Below are positions 1 through 7,883 of a DNA stretch of 13,596 nt, in pieces. Origin of the DNA: Euperipatoides rowelli. Its lineage: Eukaryota > Onychophora > Udeonychophora > Euonychophora > Peripatopsidae. The notes below the pieces were generated by a model. The model had not been told where the DNA came from. It saw nothing but the letters and a program-made list of their open reading frames with translations, and did no database searches. The stretch lies in NCBI GenBank assembly GCA_003024985.2, contig PXIH01S0007401.1; one strand, 5' to 3'. Every line of letters starts with the position of its first letter. The stretch's first letter is position 1. The translations under genes and the position numbers were made by a program.

Positions 1-436
1 TTGCTCTGGCAACACTAGCAACACCCTTGTGGAGGCCATGGGTCAAACATACTCGCACCTAGCGGAAGCGTGGCATTATGAACTTCACATACGCATTTTA
101 TGAACATTTTAAGTTTCAAAATCTGATTTTTATGGGAATATCAATATTTTAGCGTGTTTGATGAAGGGATGAAATCAAGCTGATTTGACCGGTTGAGCTT
201 TACAGTATGTTTTGATTTTGCTGAGATACCTAAAATGTTTGTTGAACAAAATTAGCAATCTGACAAATAATCTTTTGGTTCTCTCCAAACCATTGGTATT
301 GCAAAGGTCATGTGGCAAGATGCCTTGAACTAACCAGTTAGTAACCTTACATAACTAATACAACAGATATGTGGGCCCATTATTTATCCTAGTCACTGAT
401 TTAGCCTCCAAAATAGGCCTATAGTACATATGACTT
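1..436. other. AT-rich non-coding DNA, nothing recognised
   Basis: No open frame of useful length and no domain-like translation was seen on either strand. The first 60 bases are more GC-rich than the rest but carry stops when translated. A TAGGCCTA-like word sits near 415-422. An intron or an exon shorter than about 100 bases cannot be excluded by eye. Confidence 0.5.
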
Positions 437-486
437 CTTACTTTAATCCCAAAGAAGTAAAATTTCTTCTTTGGGATTAAAGTAAG
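437..486. repeat. Perfect 21-bp inverted repeat (hairpin)
   Basis: Positions 437-457 are the exact reverse complement of 466-486, separated by an 8-base loop (458-465). The stem contains TTAATCCCAAAGAAG. The match stops sharply at both ends. A perfect stem in otherwise unstructured AT-rich DNA suggests a recent local event such as template switching during replication, or a small palindromic element. If transcribed it would fold strongly, but at 21 bp it is shorter than a usual animal microRNA precursor. Confidence 0.9.
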
Positions 487-663
487 TTTACAACATATCT
501 AGCAAAAATTGATTGAATGATTGACACAAATGTTTGGCATTGCAAAAAAAAAAAATCGCTGAAAAAAATTTAAAACTATTGTATAGAGATAGGTCGGAGA
601 TCATATCACAGTTCTGGTTAATTCAGAGCAGTGTAGCATCACACACATATATGAGCATTTAAA

Positions 664-900
664 AAGATCCAGAACAAACCGGAACAGGAAGTTGGCCATC
701 TTGGAAAAGACCCAGATGGGGCAAGAAATGCAGGAAGTGGAAGGGTCCTAAACAGGAAGTTATTTCCATAATGCAACATCATAGACCCATATTTGGTCAT
801 AAACACACCTGTACCTTTAAGAGACAGAAACAAAAAGTCACATGATATGAACCGGAAGTGCCGACGTCTTGAAAAGACATGGATGGGCCAGAAACCACTT
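664..900. repeat. Degenerate GGAAGT-rich interspersed repeat, copy 1
   Basis: Four GGAAGT words occur near 686, 731, 754 and 854, mixed with CCATCTTGGAAAAGA-like and GACGTCTTGAAAAGACA-like words. The segment 850-875 matches 7958-7983 at 24 of 26 bases by eye, so both belong to one family. GGAAGT is the core of ETS-factor sites and the GACGTC at 862-867 resembles a CRE half, but such words are expected in any copy of this repeat and do not prove regulation. The minus-strand open frame across 639-833 is a by-product. Confidence 0.7.
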
Positions 901-1927
901 TATAATTACATGGGTAAATCATCTTAAAAGTTTCCACCCAGAAATGGATTTAAATTGTTATATTCTTCTGCAGCTGCAAATGGGCTCTAAAATACGGTTT
1001 TTAGATAAATGCTAATTTTTAAATTAGCTTAACTATTCTATTTGTTCCGAAAGTGTGCCTCCATTTACACACCTCACATCTTAATAGCGTTTGTTTAATA
1101 AGTATATTAAAGAAAGCAAAGAATTTGAAATTGAATAATTAGTTCATATTTGAGTGCGTTTTTTGAATATTAACTGCTTATACTTTTATCATCACCTTTT
1201 ATCAAGACCGATCAAAGTTATGTACATAATCAATAAGACTTGATAAATTTCCTTGACGTGAAAATATTAATAACTCTTCGGAGACTCGTGAAGTCAGCCG
1301 ACGGAATTAAATTGCGATATAGAATAGAGGATAAGGAAAACCTAATTAATGCCTTCAGAAAATTGCTCTGACTTGTCATATTAAATATTTTGCAAAGCAA
1401 AAATATAAAGAAGAGAGAGAAAAACATTTTTTTTTTTTTTTTGCGGAAAGTGAAAAAAAAAAATGTAATGAAATTTTGTTTCATAATATTAATAATGACA
1501 GAAGGAAAAGAAAAAAAAAAAGGATAGCAAATATTTTTATTTTTATTTTCATTTAAAAAAATATATAAAAATAACAAAGATTAAAAAGTTAAAATTAAAC
1601 CAACCATAAAAATTGTATAACATATTAAAAAAATATGCCATATTTAATTTTTAGAAAGATAAAAAATAACATATAGGCCTATACATGAACCGTGTAAATA
1701 AAGTTTACAAAGATGATAAAAACTGATGAGAAAAAAAAATATTATAGACATTTATAATATCTCAACACTTGTATAATTCTGAAATAAAACTATGGTTTGT
1801 CTATGCTTACGAGTTTGTTGCATTTAATTGTTTCTGGACTCGACTGCCTTCGTTTATAGAGCTTCTAGAATCAGAAGAAGGTGCCTTATGATAAAAAAAT
1901 ATTGAGAGCCTCATAATAGTGTGTCAA
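901..1927. other. AT-rich DNA with A and T homopolymer runs
   Basis: No gene recognised. Long T and A runs occur at 1428-1442, 1454-1463 and 1511-1520. The only long open frame, on the minus strand at 1230-1577, translates to a Phe/Lys/Ile-rich protein that simply reflects A/T runs. One ATAGGCCTATAC word occurs at 1674-1685. Confidence 0.5.
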
Positions 1928-1957
1928 TGTGTGTGTGTGTGTGTGGGGGGGGGGGGG
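1928..1957. repeat. (TG)n microsatellite followed by a G run
   Basis: Alternating TG runs from about 1928 to 1944 and then passes directly into about 13 consecutive G bases to 1957. Alternating purine-pyrimidine DNA can adopt Z-form, and a long G run can form quadruplex structures between molecules. Both tracts are prone to length error in sequencing, so the exact counts are uncertain. Confidence 0.9.
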
Positions 1958-2616
1958 TCAGGCAGATATGTCAACCCATTACTAGAACCCCTGAACTGGA
2001 CCACTTGAGGCATTATCAGATCTCATCAGTCCATCTTGGCTGTACTCAAATGGAGCTGTCCAAAAAACCTTAGGATAATTTTTTAAAAAAATACATAGCA
2101 AAAGGGAGATAATACATTCATTATGTCATTTGTCATGTTTGAGTAAGTGCTGTGCTGGTAAACATGAAGCAGGAATAGATTCCTTAAAGATAAAGCAACA
2201 TCTGCACCCTAAACTGTTGTATAATACCAGACTGACAGAACAAAAAAAATCTTTAACACAAGCCACAAAGAGATCAGTGATAGTATTTTAGGTGTTCCCC
2301 TTCAACTTGATTATTGTCAAATGAATATTCCCCCAAGAACCTTAAACTCCCCAATTATCTCATTTTTTACCCCATTCTAGAGAAAAGAATGATATTATAA
2401 AAATGTATTTAAGATATAAATAGTACAAGGGAATTAATGTATTATCTTTTTATATATTCAATGGCCAGATTAGGCTTGTACGACCAGATATGGTAGTATA
2501 TTAGGATTTTAAACAGATACCCAGTACTTGTTAGAAGAACATTCTAAAATAAAATCCTTCTGAATAATAATTCTTTTAAATAACATTATTATTACTGTAT
2601 ATAAATACAAATACAT
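1958..2616. other. Unique segment with a short 38-codon open stretch
   Basis: From 1958 the plus strand stays open for about 38 codons (VRQICQPITRTPELDHLR and onwards) before a TAG at about 2072. Base composition here is more balanced than the surroundings. I do not recognise the translation, and no splice-site or start context supports an exon. It may be a decayed transposon piece. The rest to 2616 is AT-rich and featureless. Confidence 0.35.
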
Positions 2617-3356
2617 AACATTTCATGTACCATACTCTTTGACAACCTTTCATGTACTGTTGGATACCATTCCATATACCATTTCATGTATCCTTTGATA
2701 ACATTTCATGCCTCCTTTGATAAGATTTCATCTACCCTTTGATAACATTCCATGTACAGTACCCTTTATGTTTCAACTACACTTGATAACATTTCATGCA
2801 CCCTTTGATAACATTTCATCTATCTTTGATAACATTTCATCTACCCTTTGATAATATTTCATGTACAATACCCTTTATAATGTTTCATCTATCCTTTGAT
2901 AACATTTCATGTTCCCTTTGATAGTTCATATATAGGCATACCCATTAATAGTTCATATAGGCCTACCCTTTGATAACATTTTGTGTACCCTTTGATAACA
3001 TTAACATAATTTTAATAACATATGTAACCCTTTGATAACATGTATTCTTTGTTAACATATGTACCCTTTGATAAAATTTCATATACCCTTTGATTAATGT
3101 GCCCTTTGATAACATCATGTACCTTTGATAACATGTACCCTTTGATAACATTTCATATATCTTTGATAGGATATGTATCCTTTGGTAGTGTATGTACCCT
3201 TTGATAATATTTCATATACCTTTTGTAACTTATCGTGCCCTTTGATAAAATATTATGTAGGCTACTCTTCGATAACATTTCATTTACTCTTTGATATAGT
3301 TTCATGAATCTATTGATAATGTTTTTTGTACCCCTTGATAATGTCTCATTATCAAG
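2617..3356. repeat. Minisatellite, about 22-bp unit, CTTTGATAACATTTCATG core
   Basis: The word CTTTGATA recurs about 19 times exactly, with some ten further variants (CTTTATAA, CTTGATAA, TTTGGTAG and similar). Copies are spaced mostly 18-30 bases apart and usually followed by ACATTTCATGTACC. Copies differ in length and several are truncated, so the array is old and heterogeneous rather than freshly amplified. The plus strand is poor in G. The minus-strand open frame at 2963-3151 (LSKGT repeated) is a reading of the array, not a gene. There is no conserved spacer pattern, so it is not a CRISPR array. Confidence 0.95.
3334..3356. repeat. Perfect 10-bp hairpin closing the minisatellite
   Basis: CTTGATAATG at 3334-3343, a three-base loop TCT, and CATTATCAAG at 3347-3356 form an exact inverted repeat. 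The left arm is the last minisatellite unit and the right arm is that unit inverted. The array therefore ends with a fold-back. Confidence 0.85.
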
Positions 3357-3796
3357 TATTACTGTTTTACATCATTAAGTTCTAGAATAAATCTAATTAT
3401 TTTATTTTTAAAGTGGAATTAAATTCCAATAATAAGGTTAAACAATAATGGATAAAATAGAAAAAAAAAAATCTGCTATAAATTTTCTTTAAATCGACAA
3501 TTAATATTTATGGATGATGAAGTATGAAATACATAATTCAGTTTCTTAATTTTGCATCTTGAGTTAAGTGAACTTTTTTTTTTTACTAATCTTTTAAATA
3601 CATTTTTGACTAGCATTTAACTTTTTTGGTTAGTAAAAAAGGTATGCATTAAAAGATAGCAGTGTCATTTTTATACAGTATATATTTGGCCTAATTTTAT
3701 GTATACCCTGGGTATAAGTTTTCTTTTTCTTTCTACTTTTTCGTCTATAGTTTATTAAATTTTTCATGTTTAATTGTCTATTCAGTAAGAGATATC
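3357..3796. other. AT-rich DNA with small inverted repeats
   Basis: No gene recognised. An 11-bp perfect inverted repeat (TTTTTTACTAA at 3579-3589 against TTAGTAAAAAA at 3630-3640) brackets about 40 bases. A shorter one, TGGAATT/AATTCCA, lies at 3414-3428. Both may be chance in DNA this AT-rich. Confidence 0.45.
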
Positions 3797-3804
3797 TCTT
3801 AGTT
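3797..3804. repeat. Left 8-bp target-site duplication (TCTTAGTT)
   Basis: TCTTAGTT directly precedes the left terminal repeat at 3805 and is repeated exactly at 4609-4616, directly after the right terminal repeat. An 8-bp duplication is the hallmark of hAT-superfamily integration. Confidence 0.93.
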
Positions 3805-3830
3805 CAGGCCCGGATCTATAGGCCGCAAAA

Positions 3831-3847
3831 CCCCCGCAATGCGGGGG
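3831..3847. repeat. G/C-rich hairpin in hAT left subterminal region
   Basis: CCCCCGC (3831-3837) pairs with GCGGGGG (3841-3847) around the loop AAT. Subterminal structure of this kind is common in hAT MITEs. Whether it binds transposase is unknown. Confidence 0.8.
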
Positions 3848-3870
3848 GGCCCTGACCCCTAGGGGGCCCG

Positions 3871-3916
3871 AAAAAAAATTAAAAAAAAAAAATATTTTTT
3901 TTTTTTAATTTTTTTT
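3871..3916. repeat. 46-bp perfect A/T palindrome inside the hAT element
   Basis: Reading outwards from between 3893 and 3894, each side carries 23 bases that are exact reverse complements: A8 TT A12 T, then A T12 AA T8. There is no spacer, so it could extrude as a cruciform. Homopolymer lengths may be affected by sequencing error, and an unresolved base at 3929 lies close by. Confidence 0.85.
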
Positions 3917-4608
3917 TCTGACTAAATGNGGGCCCAAAAAATTCCTAGTCTTCTTCACTGTGCATGTTCTAATTCCATTAGTTTCTAAATGATAAAGAAA
4001 CACGTGTTTGTGTCTAATGGAGCTAAGTGAAACAAGTGATGCTGCCAAAAGATGAAAACGACGTATTCAATCAGAAACATTAAAAAATAACAGCAAAATT
4101 ACATAATTTCTAGTTCCTAGTCGAATTGCATCCAATTCCAATATGAAAGAGAATGAATGTAGAACAGGTAAATTAAATTTTATTCATAGGCCTACTCATT
4201 TTAGAATGCAACCATTTACCCGTTTTAATAAAAAAATAAAGTTGAATTAGCCAACATTATTAACAGGCTAACAGCAAAAAAAATCAAGGAAGAAAGTTTT
4301 TTTAAAGGATTATGATGCTTAAATTGTGAATGATGTGGGACATAATATCACATCTTACTGATCTATTGATGAGTTAATGAAGTTATTTGCCAGTTTTGCT
4401 TTATTTATTTCTATTCCAAGTTTTAACCAAAAATATTAGCATTAAACCATAGTTAGTTGTAAATATAAACACACTATTGTCACGGGGATTGACCAGCATT
4501 AAAATAGAAAAACTTCCAGACCACCAAAAAAAAAAAAAAAGCTTATCAATTTACAGGGCCCATTTAATTTTCCTGCAGGGGGGGGCAAAATCTGTAGATC
4601 CGGGCCTG

Positions 4609-4616
4609 TCTTAGTT
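4609..4616. repeat. Right 8-bp target-site duplication (TCTTAGTT)
   Basis: Exact copy of 3797-3804, starting one base after the final G of the right terminal repeat. Together they fix the element boundaries. Confidence 0.93.
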
Positions 4617-4763
4617 TATATCTTGTTGAAATAACTATGAAGTGGTCTAGTGTTTTCTGTCTATTTTTCTATTTGTTTAATAATTTGTTAATTAAATATG
4701 TGTGCATAAAATTAGATATTCAATAAAATAACCTTGAACACTACTACAATATATGATTACACT

Positions 4764-5277
4764 AATTGTTTTTTTTTTAACTCGAACCAGTCTTAATTTA
4801 TAAGTCTTCTAGAGGGTGAAGGATAAGGAGCCCTGCAAAACAAAAGAGAGGTAACCGCCACACTGAATTTGATCACTATGATAAGAAATATTGAGATACT
4901 CCCAATGGAAGTTCTGGCAATGGGACAAACTTTACTTTTATCATTTTTAATTGTTTTTTTTTAACACAACCAGTCTTCATTTATAGGGCTTCTAGAGGAT
5001 GAAGGATAAGGAGCCCTGCAAAACAAAAGAGATGTACTCTCACACTGAATTTGATCACTATGATAAGAAATATCAGGAGACTGCCAATGGAAGTTCTGGC
5101 AATGGGGCAAACTTTTATCATTTTTATTTGTTTTTTGAACTCGAACCAGTCTTCATTTATAGGGCTTCTAGAGGATGAAGGATAAGGAACCCTGCAAAAA
5201 AGAGATGTACTCATCACACTGAATTTGATCACTATGATAAGAAATATCAGGAGATTCCCAATGGAAGTTCTGGCAAT
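4764..5277. repeat. Three tandem copies of a 150-185 bp unit
   Basis: Units start near 4764, 4949 and 5126, with spacings of 183 and 176 bases measured at the shared CCAGTCTT word. Each carries a T run, AACCAGTCTTCATTTATAG, GGCTTCTAGAGGATGAAGG, GAATTTGATCACTATGATAA and CCAATGGAAGTTCTGGCAAT. Units 2 and 3 are closer to each other than to unit 1. The third copy breaks off at GGCAAT (5277). The minus-strand open frame 4981-5463 exists because the unit 2-3 spacing is nearly a multiple of three and gives a repeated peptide (ARTSIGNLLIFLIIVIKF). I regard it as a repeat by-product, because no start, signal or family is apparent. Confidence 0.93.
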
Positions 5278-5337
5278 ACAACACACTGCCCCATTGCCAT
5301 AATTTCCAATAATTATGTTGAGATGGAGGAGGTGCAG

Positions 5338-5349
5338 TATTCCAGTCGG
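5338..5349 (+). promoter_or_regulatory. RNA polymerase III A box of the SINE
   Basis: TATTCCAGTCGG fits TRGYNNAGTNGG with one mismatch (T for G at position 3). It lies at the correct place for tRNA positions 8-19 relative to the estimated SINE start. Confidence 0.65.
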
Positions 5350-5395
5350 TAGCACACATAACTGCTGCATCTCAAGACATGTAGTCCTGGAGACA

Positions 5396-5406
5396 GGTTC
5401 GATCCC
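5396..5406 (+). promoter_or_regulatory. RNA polymerase III B box of the SINE
   Basis: GGTTCGATCCC matches the B-box consensus GGTTCGANNCC exactly. The 46-base gap from the A box is within the normal range for tRNA-type promoters. Confidence 0.8.
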
Positions 5407-5610
5407 CAGAGATGCCAGTATCTCTGGGTTTTTTCGGGCCCAGGGGCGGGTTTCTATACACACATTGACTGTTAAATGACATGTTCAAAGAAATTCACCT
5501 AACTTACCGATTGTTGGGTGTTAAAAATGGAATGCCGTTGAAGACCTTGAACAGATGGTGACAATTGTGGCACGTGATAGAAACATGATATAATTTGTAA
5601 ATAAACTATA

Positions 5611-5995
5611 GGACATTTCCCCTGTTCGGGGACACCTATTTTTTTAAAAAATAATCGTAATGCTGATAATGATAGTGTAACTATCGATAGGCTATTAACT
5701 TTAGAATCTTCTTAGTGCACTTCACCTGAGAATATAGGCTAGTAGCCAGATGTATAGTTATCGGGTTCCCAAACCCTAGTTTGTAGACCTAATACGGTCT
5801 TGCGTCTTGTTTATCCTATTAAAGTTCATTATAATTACTCGGCCTAATTAGTATCAATATTGTGCAGGACACAATAGATAGTATTAATAAATTATAAGAA
5901 TCATCTAGGCCAAACTGATTAAATATCATTGCACTATCTAAACAAATTTCTATATTCTCATTTCGTTTATTTTTAATAAAAGATTATTGTGTAGA
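5611..5995. other. AT-rich DNA, nothing recognised
   Basis: No open frame, repeat or structural RNA signal was seen on either strand. Several AGGCTA/GGCCTA words occur (5686, 5735, 5841) but have no further context. Confidence 0.5.
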
Positions 5996-6156
5996 TTTGG
6001 CAAAACTGCAGTATTCCCCCCTCACGGTTATAAGGATATTTGGAGGGATGAAGGGAACATATCAAGGAACTCTATCCATTACCGGATTAAACAATGATGT
6101 TTTGTATGATATTATAATGTTAATGCTGGGGAGGGGGAATGCTGCAGTTTGGCCAT
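5996..6156. mobile_element. Small inverted-repeat element (MITE-like)
   Basis: TTGGCAAAACTGCAGTATTC (5997-6016) followed by a C run and CTC matches the reverse complement of the end near 6129-6156, which reads GAGGGGGAATGCTGCAGTTT then GGCC. AACTGCAG and ATTCCCCC are shared exactly, with a few mismatches. The unit is about 160 bp, with no coding capacity. The flanks give no clear target-site duplication, so the superfamily cannot be assigned. A long foldback of this size could also form an imperfect hairpin RNA. Confidence 0.65.
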
Positions 6157-6650
6157 AAATTTATTTGCCATTTATTTATTATCTGGAAAGTATTTATTTA
6201 TGTTTCATATTTTATTTTTATTGAAGTCATATATTATTTATCATTGATTGGTTGCATTAAATCACATTTAGTAAAAATTAAGTGAAGAATTCTGTTTTCA
6301 AATAACACAACGTCTTGCTTGATTATTCTTTTATAATTCTAAATAAGTGAATATCCATGTTTTGTAAATGGCCTTCTTTTCATCTATTTAAAAACAGTTT
6401 ATTTTGAGATTGCTGAAAAAAAAGAAGAAAGTTTATAAATGAGCTAACTGAATGTAACATTAGCAATTATAGAAATCTATAATAATATAAAAGGATTTTT
6501 TTTTTCTATTTGACATCCCAATTCTTCTTTTCTTAAATTATTTATGCTAGCTGGACAAAGGAATCCCCCACCCCTGGCTATTGGTTATAATAAGGTTCTC
6601 CATTATTTCTGTTTACAAATTTTTGCTTTTCTTGTATTTTATAAAGTTTT
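6157..6650. other. AT-rich DNA, nothing recognised
   Basis: Stretches of TTTATTTATT and long T runs (6497-6505) dominate. A short plus-strand open frame from 6544 runs into the TAA tract and has no recognisable content. Confidence 0.5.
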
Positions 6651-6679
6651 TATAATAATAATAATAATAATAATAATTA
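6651..6679. repeat. (TAA)n microsatellite
   Basis: About nine TAA triplets in a row lead directly into the GAT array. The array may have grown from this trinucleotide tract by point change and slippage. Confidence 0.92.
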
Positions 6680-7384
6680 ATGATGAGGATAATTATGGTA
6701 AATATAAGATGAAGAATATAAGATGATGAGGATGAAAAGATAATGGTGATGAAAATAATGATGAAGATGATGGTGATTTTGAATAAAATGATGGCGAATA
6801 TTGTGATAGTGAAGATGATGGTAGAGATTGTGTTGATATCGAGGATGATGATGGTGAAAATTAGGATGATGGTGAAGATTATAATGATGGTGAAGATGAA
6901 TATTATGACAATTATGATGTAGGTAAAGGATGTGATTATGATACTGAAGATGATGGTGAGGGAGATGATGGTGAAGATGATTGTGAAGGATGTGATGATA
7001 GTGAAGACTGAACATGTAGATTGTGTTGATATTGAAGATGAAGATTATAACAATGGTGAAGAAGATGATGGTGAATATTATGATGATGGTAAATACTGTG
7101 TTGATATTGAAGATAATGGTAAAGGTGAGGAAGATGATGATGGTAAAAATCATGATCATGGTGGACCTGATGGTGGTGAAGATTGTAATGATAGTGAAGA
7201 TAATGGTGAATATTGTGTTGATATTTAAGATGATAGTAATATGTCAAAGATGATGATGGTGAAAACCATCATCATCTTTGTCATAATTACTGTCATAATT
7301 ACTATGATGATGATGAAGATTATAACGATTATGAAGATGATTGTGAAGATTTTGATGATGGTGAAAATTATGATGATGGTAAAA
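6680..7384. repeat. Cytosine-depleted GAT/GGT/GAA trinucleotide array
   Basis: Imperfect triplets GATGATGGTGAA dominate. In 6721-7260 I counted 13 cytosines in 540 bases on the plus strand. A higher-order unit carrying TGTGTTGATAT recurs at 6829, 7022, 7097 and 7214, spaced 193, 75 and 117 bases, which points to segmental duplication on top of slippage. From about 7265 to 7310 the triplets run in the opposite sense (CATCATCATC), showing an inversion. Overlapping open frames on both strands encode His-rich (minus) or Asp/Glu/Met-rich (plus) low-complexity peptides in several frames at once. They are by-products of the triplet period, not genes. Confidence 0.93.
7235..7291. repeat. Long stem-loop with GAAA loop at the array inversion
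   Basis: CAAAGATGATGATGGT (7245-7260) is the exact reverse complement of 7265-7280, around a four-base GAAA loop (7261-7264). Beyond one T/T mismatch the pairing resumes (ATG/CAT), then with a one-base bulge continues through AGTAAT/ATTACT, giving a stem of about 25 pairs. GAAA is a GNRA-type tetraloop if transcribed on the plus strand. A near duplicate TGTCATAATTAC occurs twice in a row (7279-7290 and 7291-7302). Confidence 0.85.
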
Positions 7385-7472
7385 TATAAAATTTTAAATG
7401 TCCTAGATACTTTGAATAGCCTTAGTAGGGGTATTCTAAATGGGATTTGAAGTTGAAGTTATAAATAAATAA
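7385..7472 (+). mobile_element. Possible 5'-truncated LINE end with TAAA tail
   Basis: Directly after the GAT array the sequence changes to non-repetitive DNA ending in AAGTTATAAATAAATAAAT. Short TAAA or AATA tails are typical of CR1/L2/Jockey-type LINE 3' ends, and similar tails end the segments at 9008 and 11981. No coding part remains, and the 5' limit is only where the triplet array stops. Confidence 0.4.
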
Positions 7473-7883
7473 ATTTCCCAGATCTTTAATGGGGTTTATT
7501 GATTTAGGTAGGTCCCAGAAATTATTTAGTCATGGAACACTTTTCATCTAACAATATTTTTACGGAACACTTATATTCTTTTGTGGCTATTAGGTTTTTA
7601 AAATAACAATTAACATGACAAGGTATTATAAGCATGAAGAAGTATAATTTTGAGATGATGGGTTCCAATATAAAAGTTGTAAAGATAATTTTTTTATGCA
7701 CAAAAGTTCAAAATCTATACTTCTAGGATAACCATTAGTTTGAGGGATTAACAATAAATCATTAAAATATACATTCCTAAGGTGTCGAAAGCAACTATGA
7801 TTTAACATTGTCTGATTTCAAGATTTTTTTTTTAAAAAAAGGGTGCCTGAAAACATAGAGTTCAATTAGTTTATTGAAAATGA
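7473..7883. other. AT-rich DNA, no gene recognised
   Basis: GGAACACTT occurs twice (about 7533 and 7563) with similar following bases, perhaps a decayed direct repeat. The minus-strand open frame 7626-7808 (60 codons) has a less biased composition than most here, but I do not recognise it. It lacks upstream context and is flanked by AT-rich DNA. An unrecognised exon or transposon piece is possible. Confidence 0.4.

Larger units (their letters stand above)
3805..4608. mobile_element. Non-autonomous hAT-superfamily transposon
   Basis: The left end CAGGCCCGGATCTATAG (3805-3821) matches the reverse complement of 4592-4608 at 16 of 17 bases, and a perfect 8-bp duplication flanks the 804-bp unit. 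Terminal CAG and an 8-bp duplication are diagnostic of hAT elements. There is no transposase open frame, so the copy must have been moved in trans. Inside the left end are a G/C hairpin (3831-3847), a GGGGGCCC-type stretch and a 46-bp A/T palindrome (3871-3916). Near the right end are a G run and an A-tract leading to AAGCTTATCAA (4539-4549), a module seen again at 12223, 12284 and 12775. One base (3929) is unresolved. The identical duplications and nearly identical ends suggest a fairly young insertion. Confidence 0.93.
5331..5610 (+). mobile_element. tRNA-derived SINE (3' end approximate)
   Basis: A tRNA-like head is marked by a good A box at 5338-5349 (TATTCCAGTCGG, 11 of 12 to TRGYNNAGTNGG) and a good B box at 5396-5406 (GGTTCGATCCC), 46 bases apart. 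Counting back from the A box puts tRNA position 1 near 5331. The body continues through a TCTCTGGGTTTTTTCGGG stretch and a GGCGGGTTTCTATACACAC stretch, then AT-rich DNA to TGTAAATAAACT near 5610. The stem pairings of a true tRNA are degraded, so this is not a working tRNA gene. The GGGTT...CGGGTTTC...CACAC order faintly recalls the Meta domain of metazoan SINEs, but that is from memory and untested. No target duplication was found, so the ends are estimates. Confidence 0.72.

Noticed and set aside
1230-1577. 115-codon minus-strand Phe/Lys-rich open frame
   Set aside because: It is driven by A and T homopolymer runs and has no recognisable feature.
2617-3356. Possible CRISPR array
   Set aside because: Units vary in length and sequence with no conserved repeat plus unique spacer pattern. 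The surroundings are eukaryotic and there are no cas genes.
5331-5420. Functional tRNA gene
   Set aside because: The A and B boxes fit, but D, T and acceptor stems do not pair, and the sequence continues into a SINE body.
4981-5463. 160-codon minus-strand open frame with repeated ARTSIGNLLIFLIIVIKFSV peptide
   Set aside because: It lies across the tandem repeat and the SINE. The repeated peptide is the repeat unit read in one frame because the spacing is near a multiple of three. No start context or family is apparent.
6677-7247. His-rich (minus) and acidic (plus) open frames, 76-160 codons
   Set aside because: Several overlapping frames are open at once because the DNA is a GAT-type triplet array. 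This is not evidence of a histidine-rich or acidic protein gene.
7626-7808. 60-codon minus-strand open frame with fairly normal composition
   Set aside because: Length is within chance for this window, and I recognise no family. I left it as an unresolved note only.
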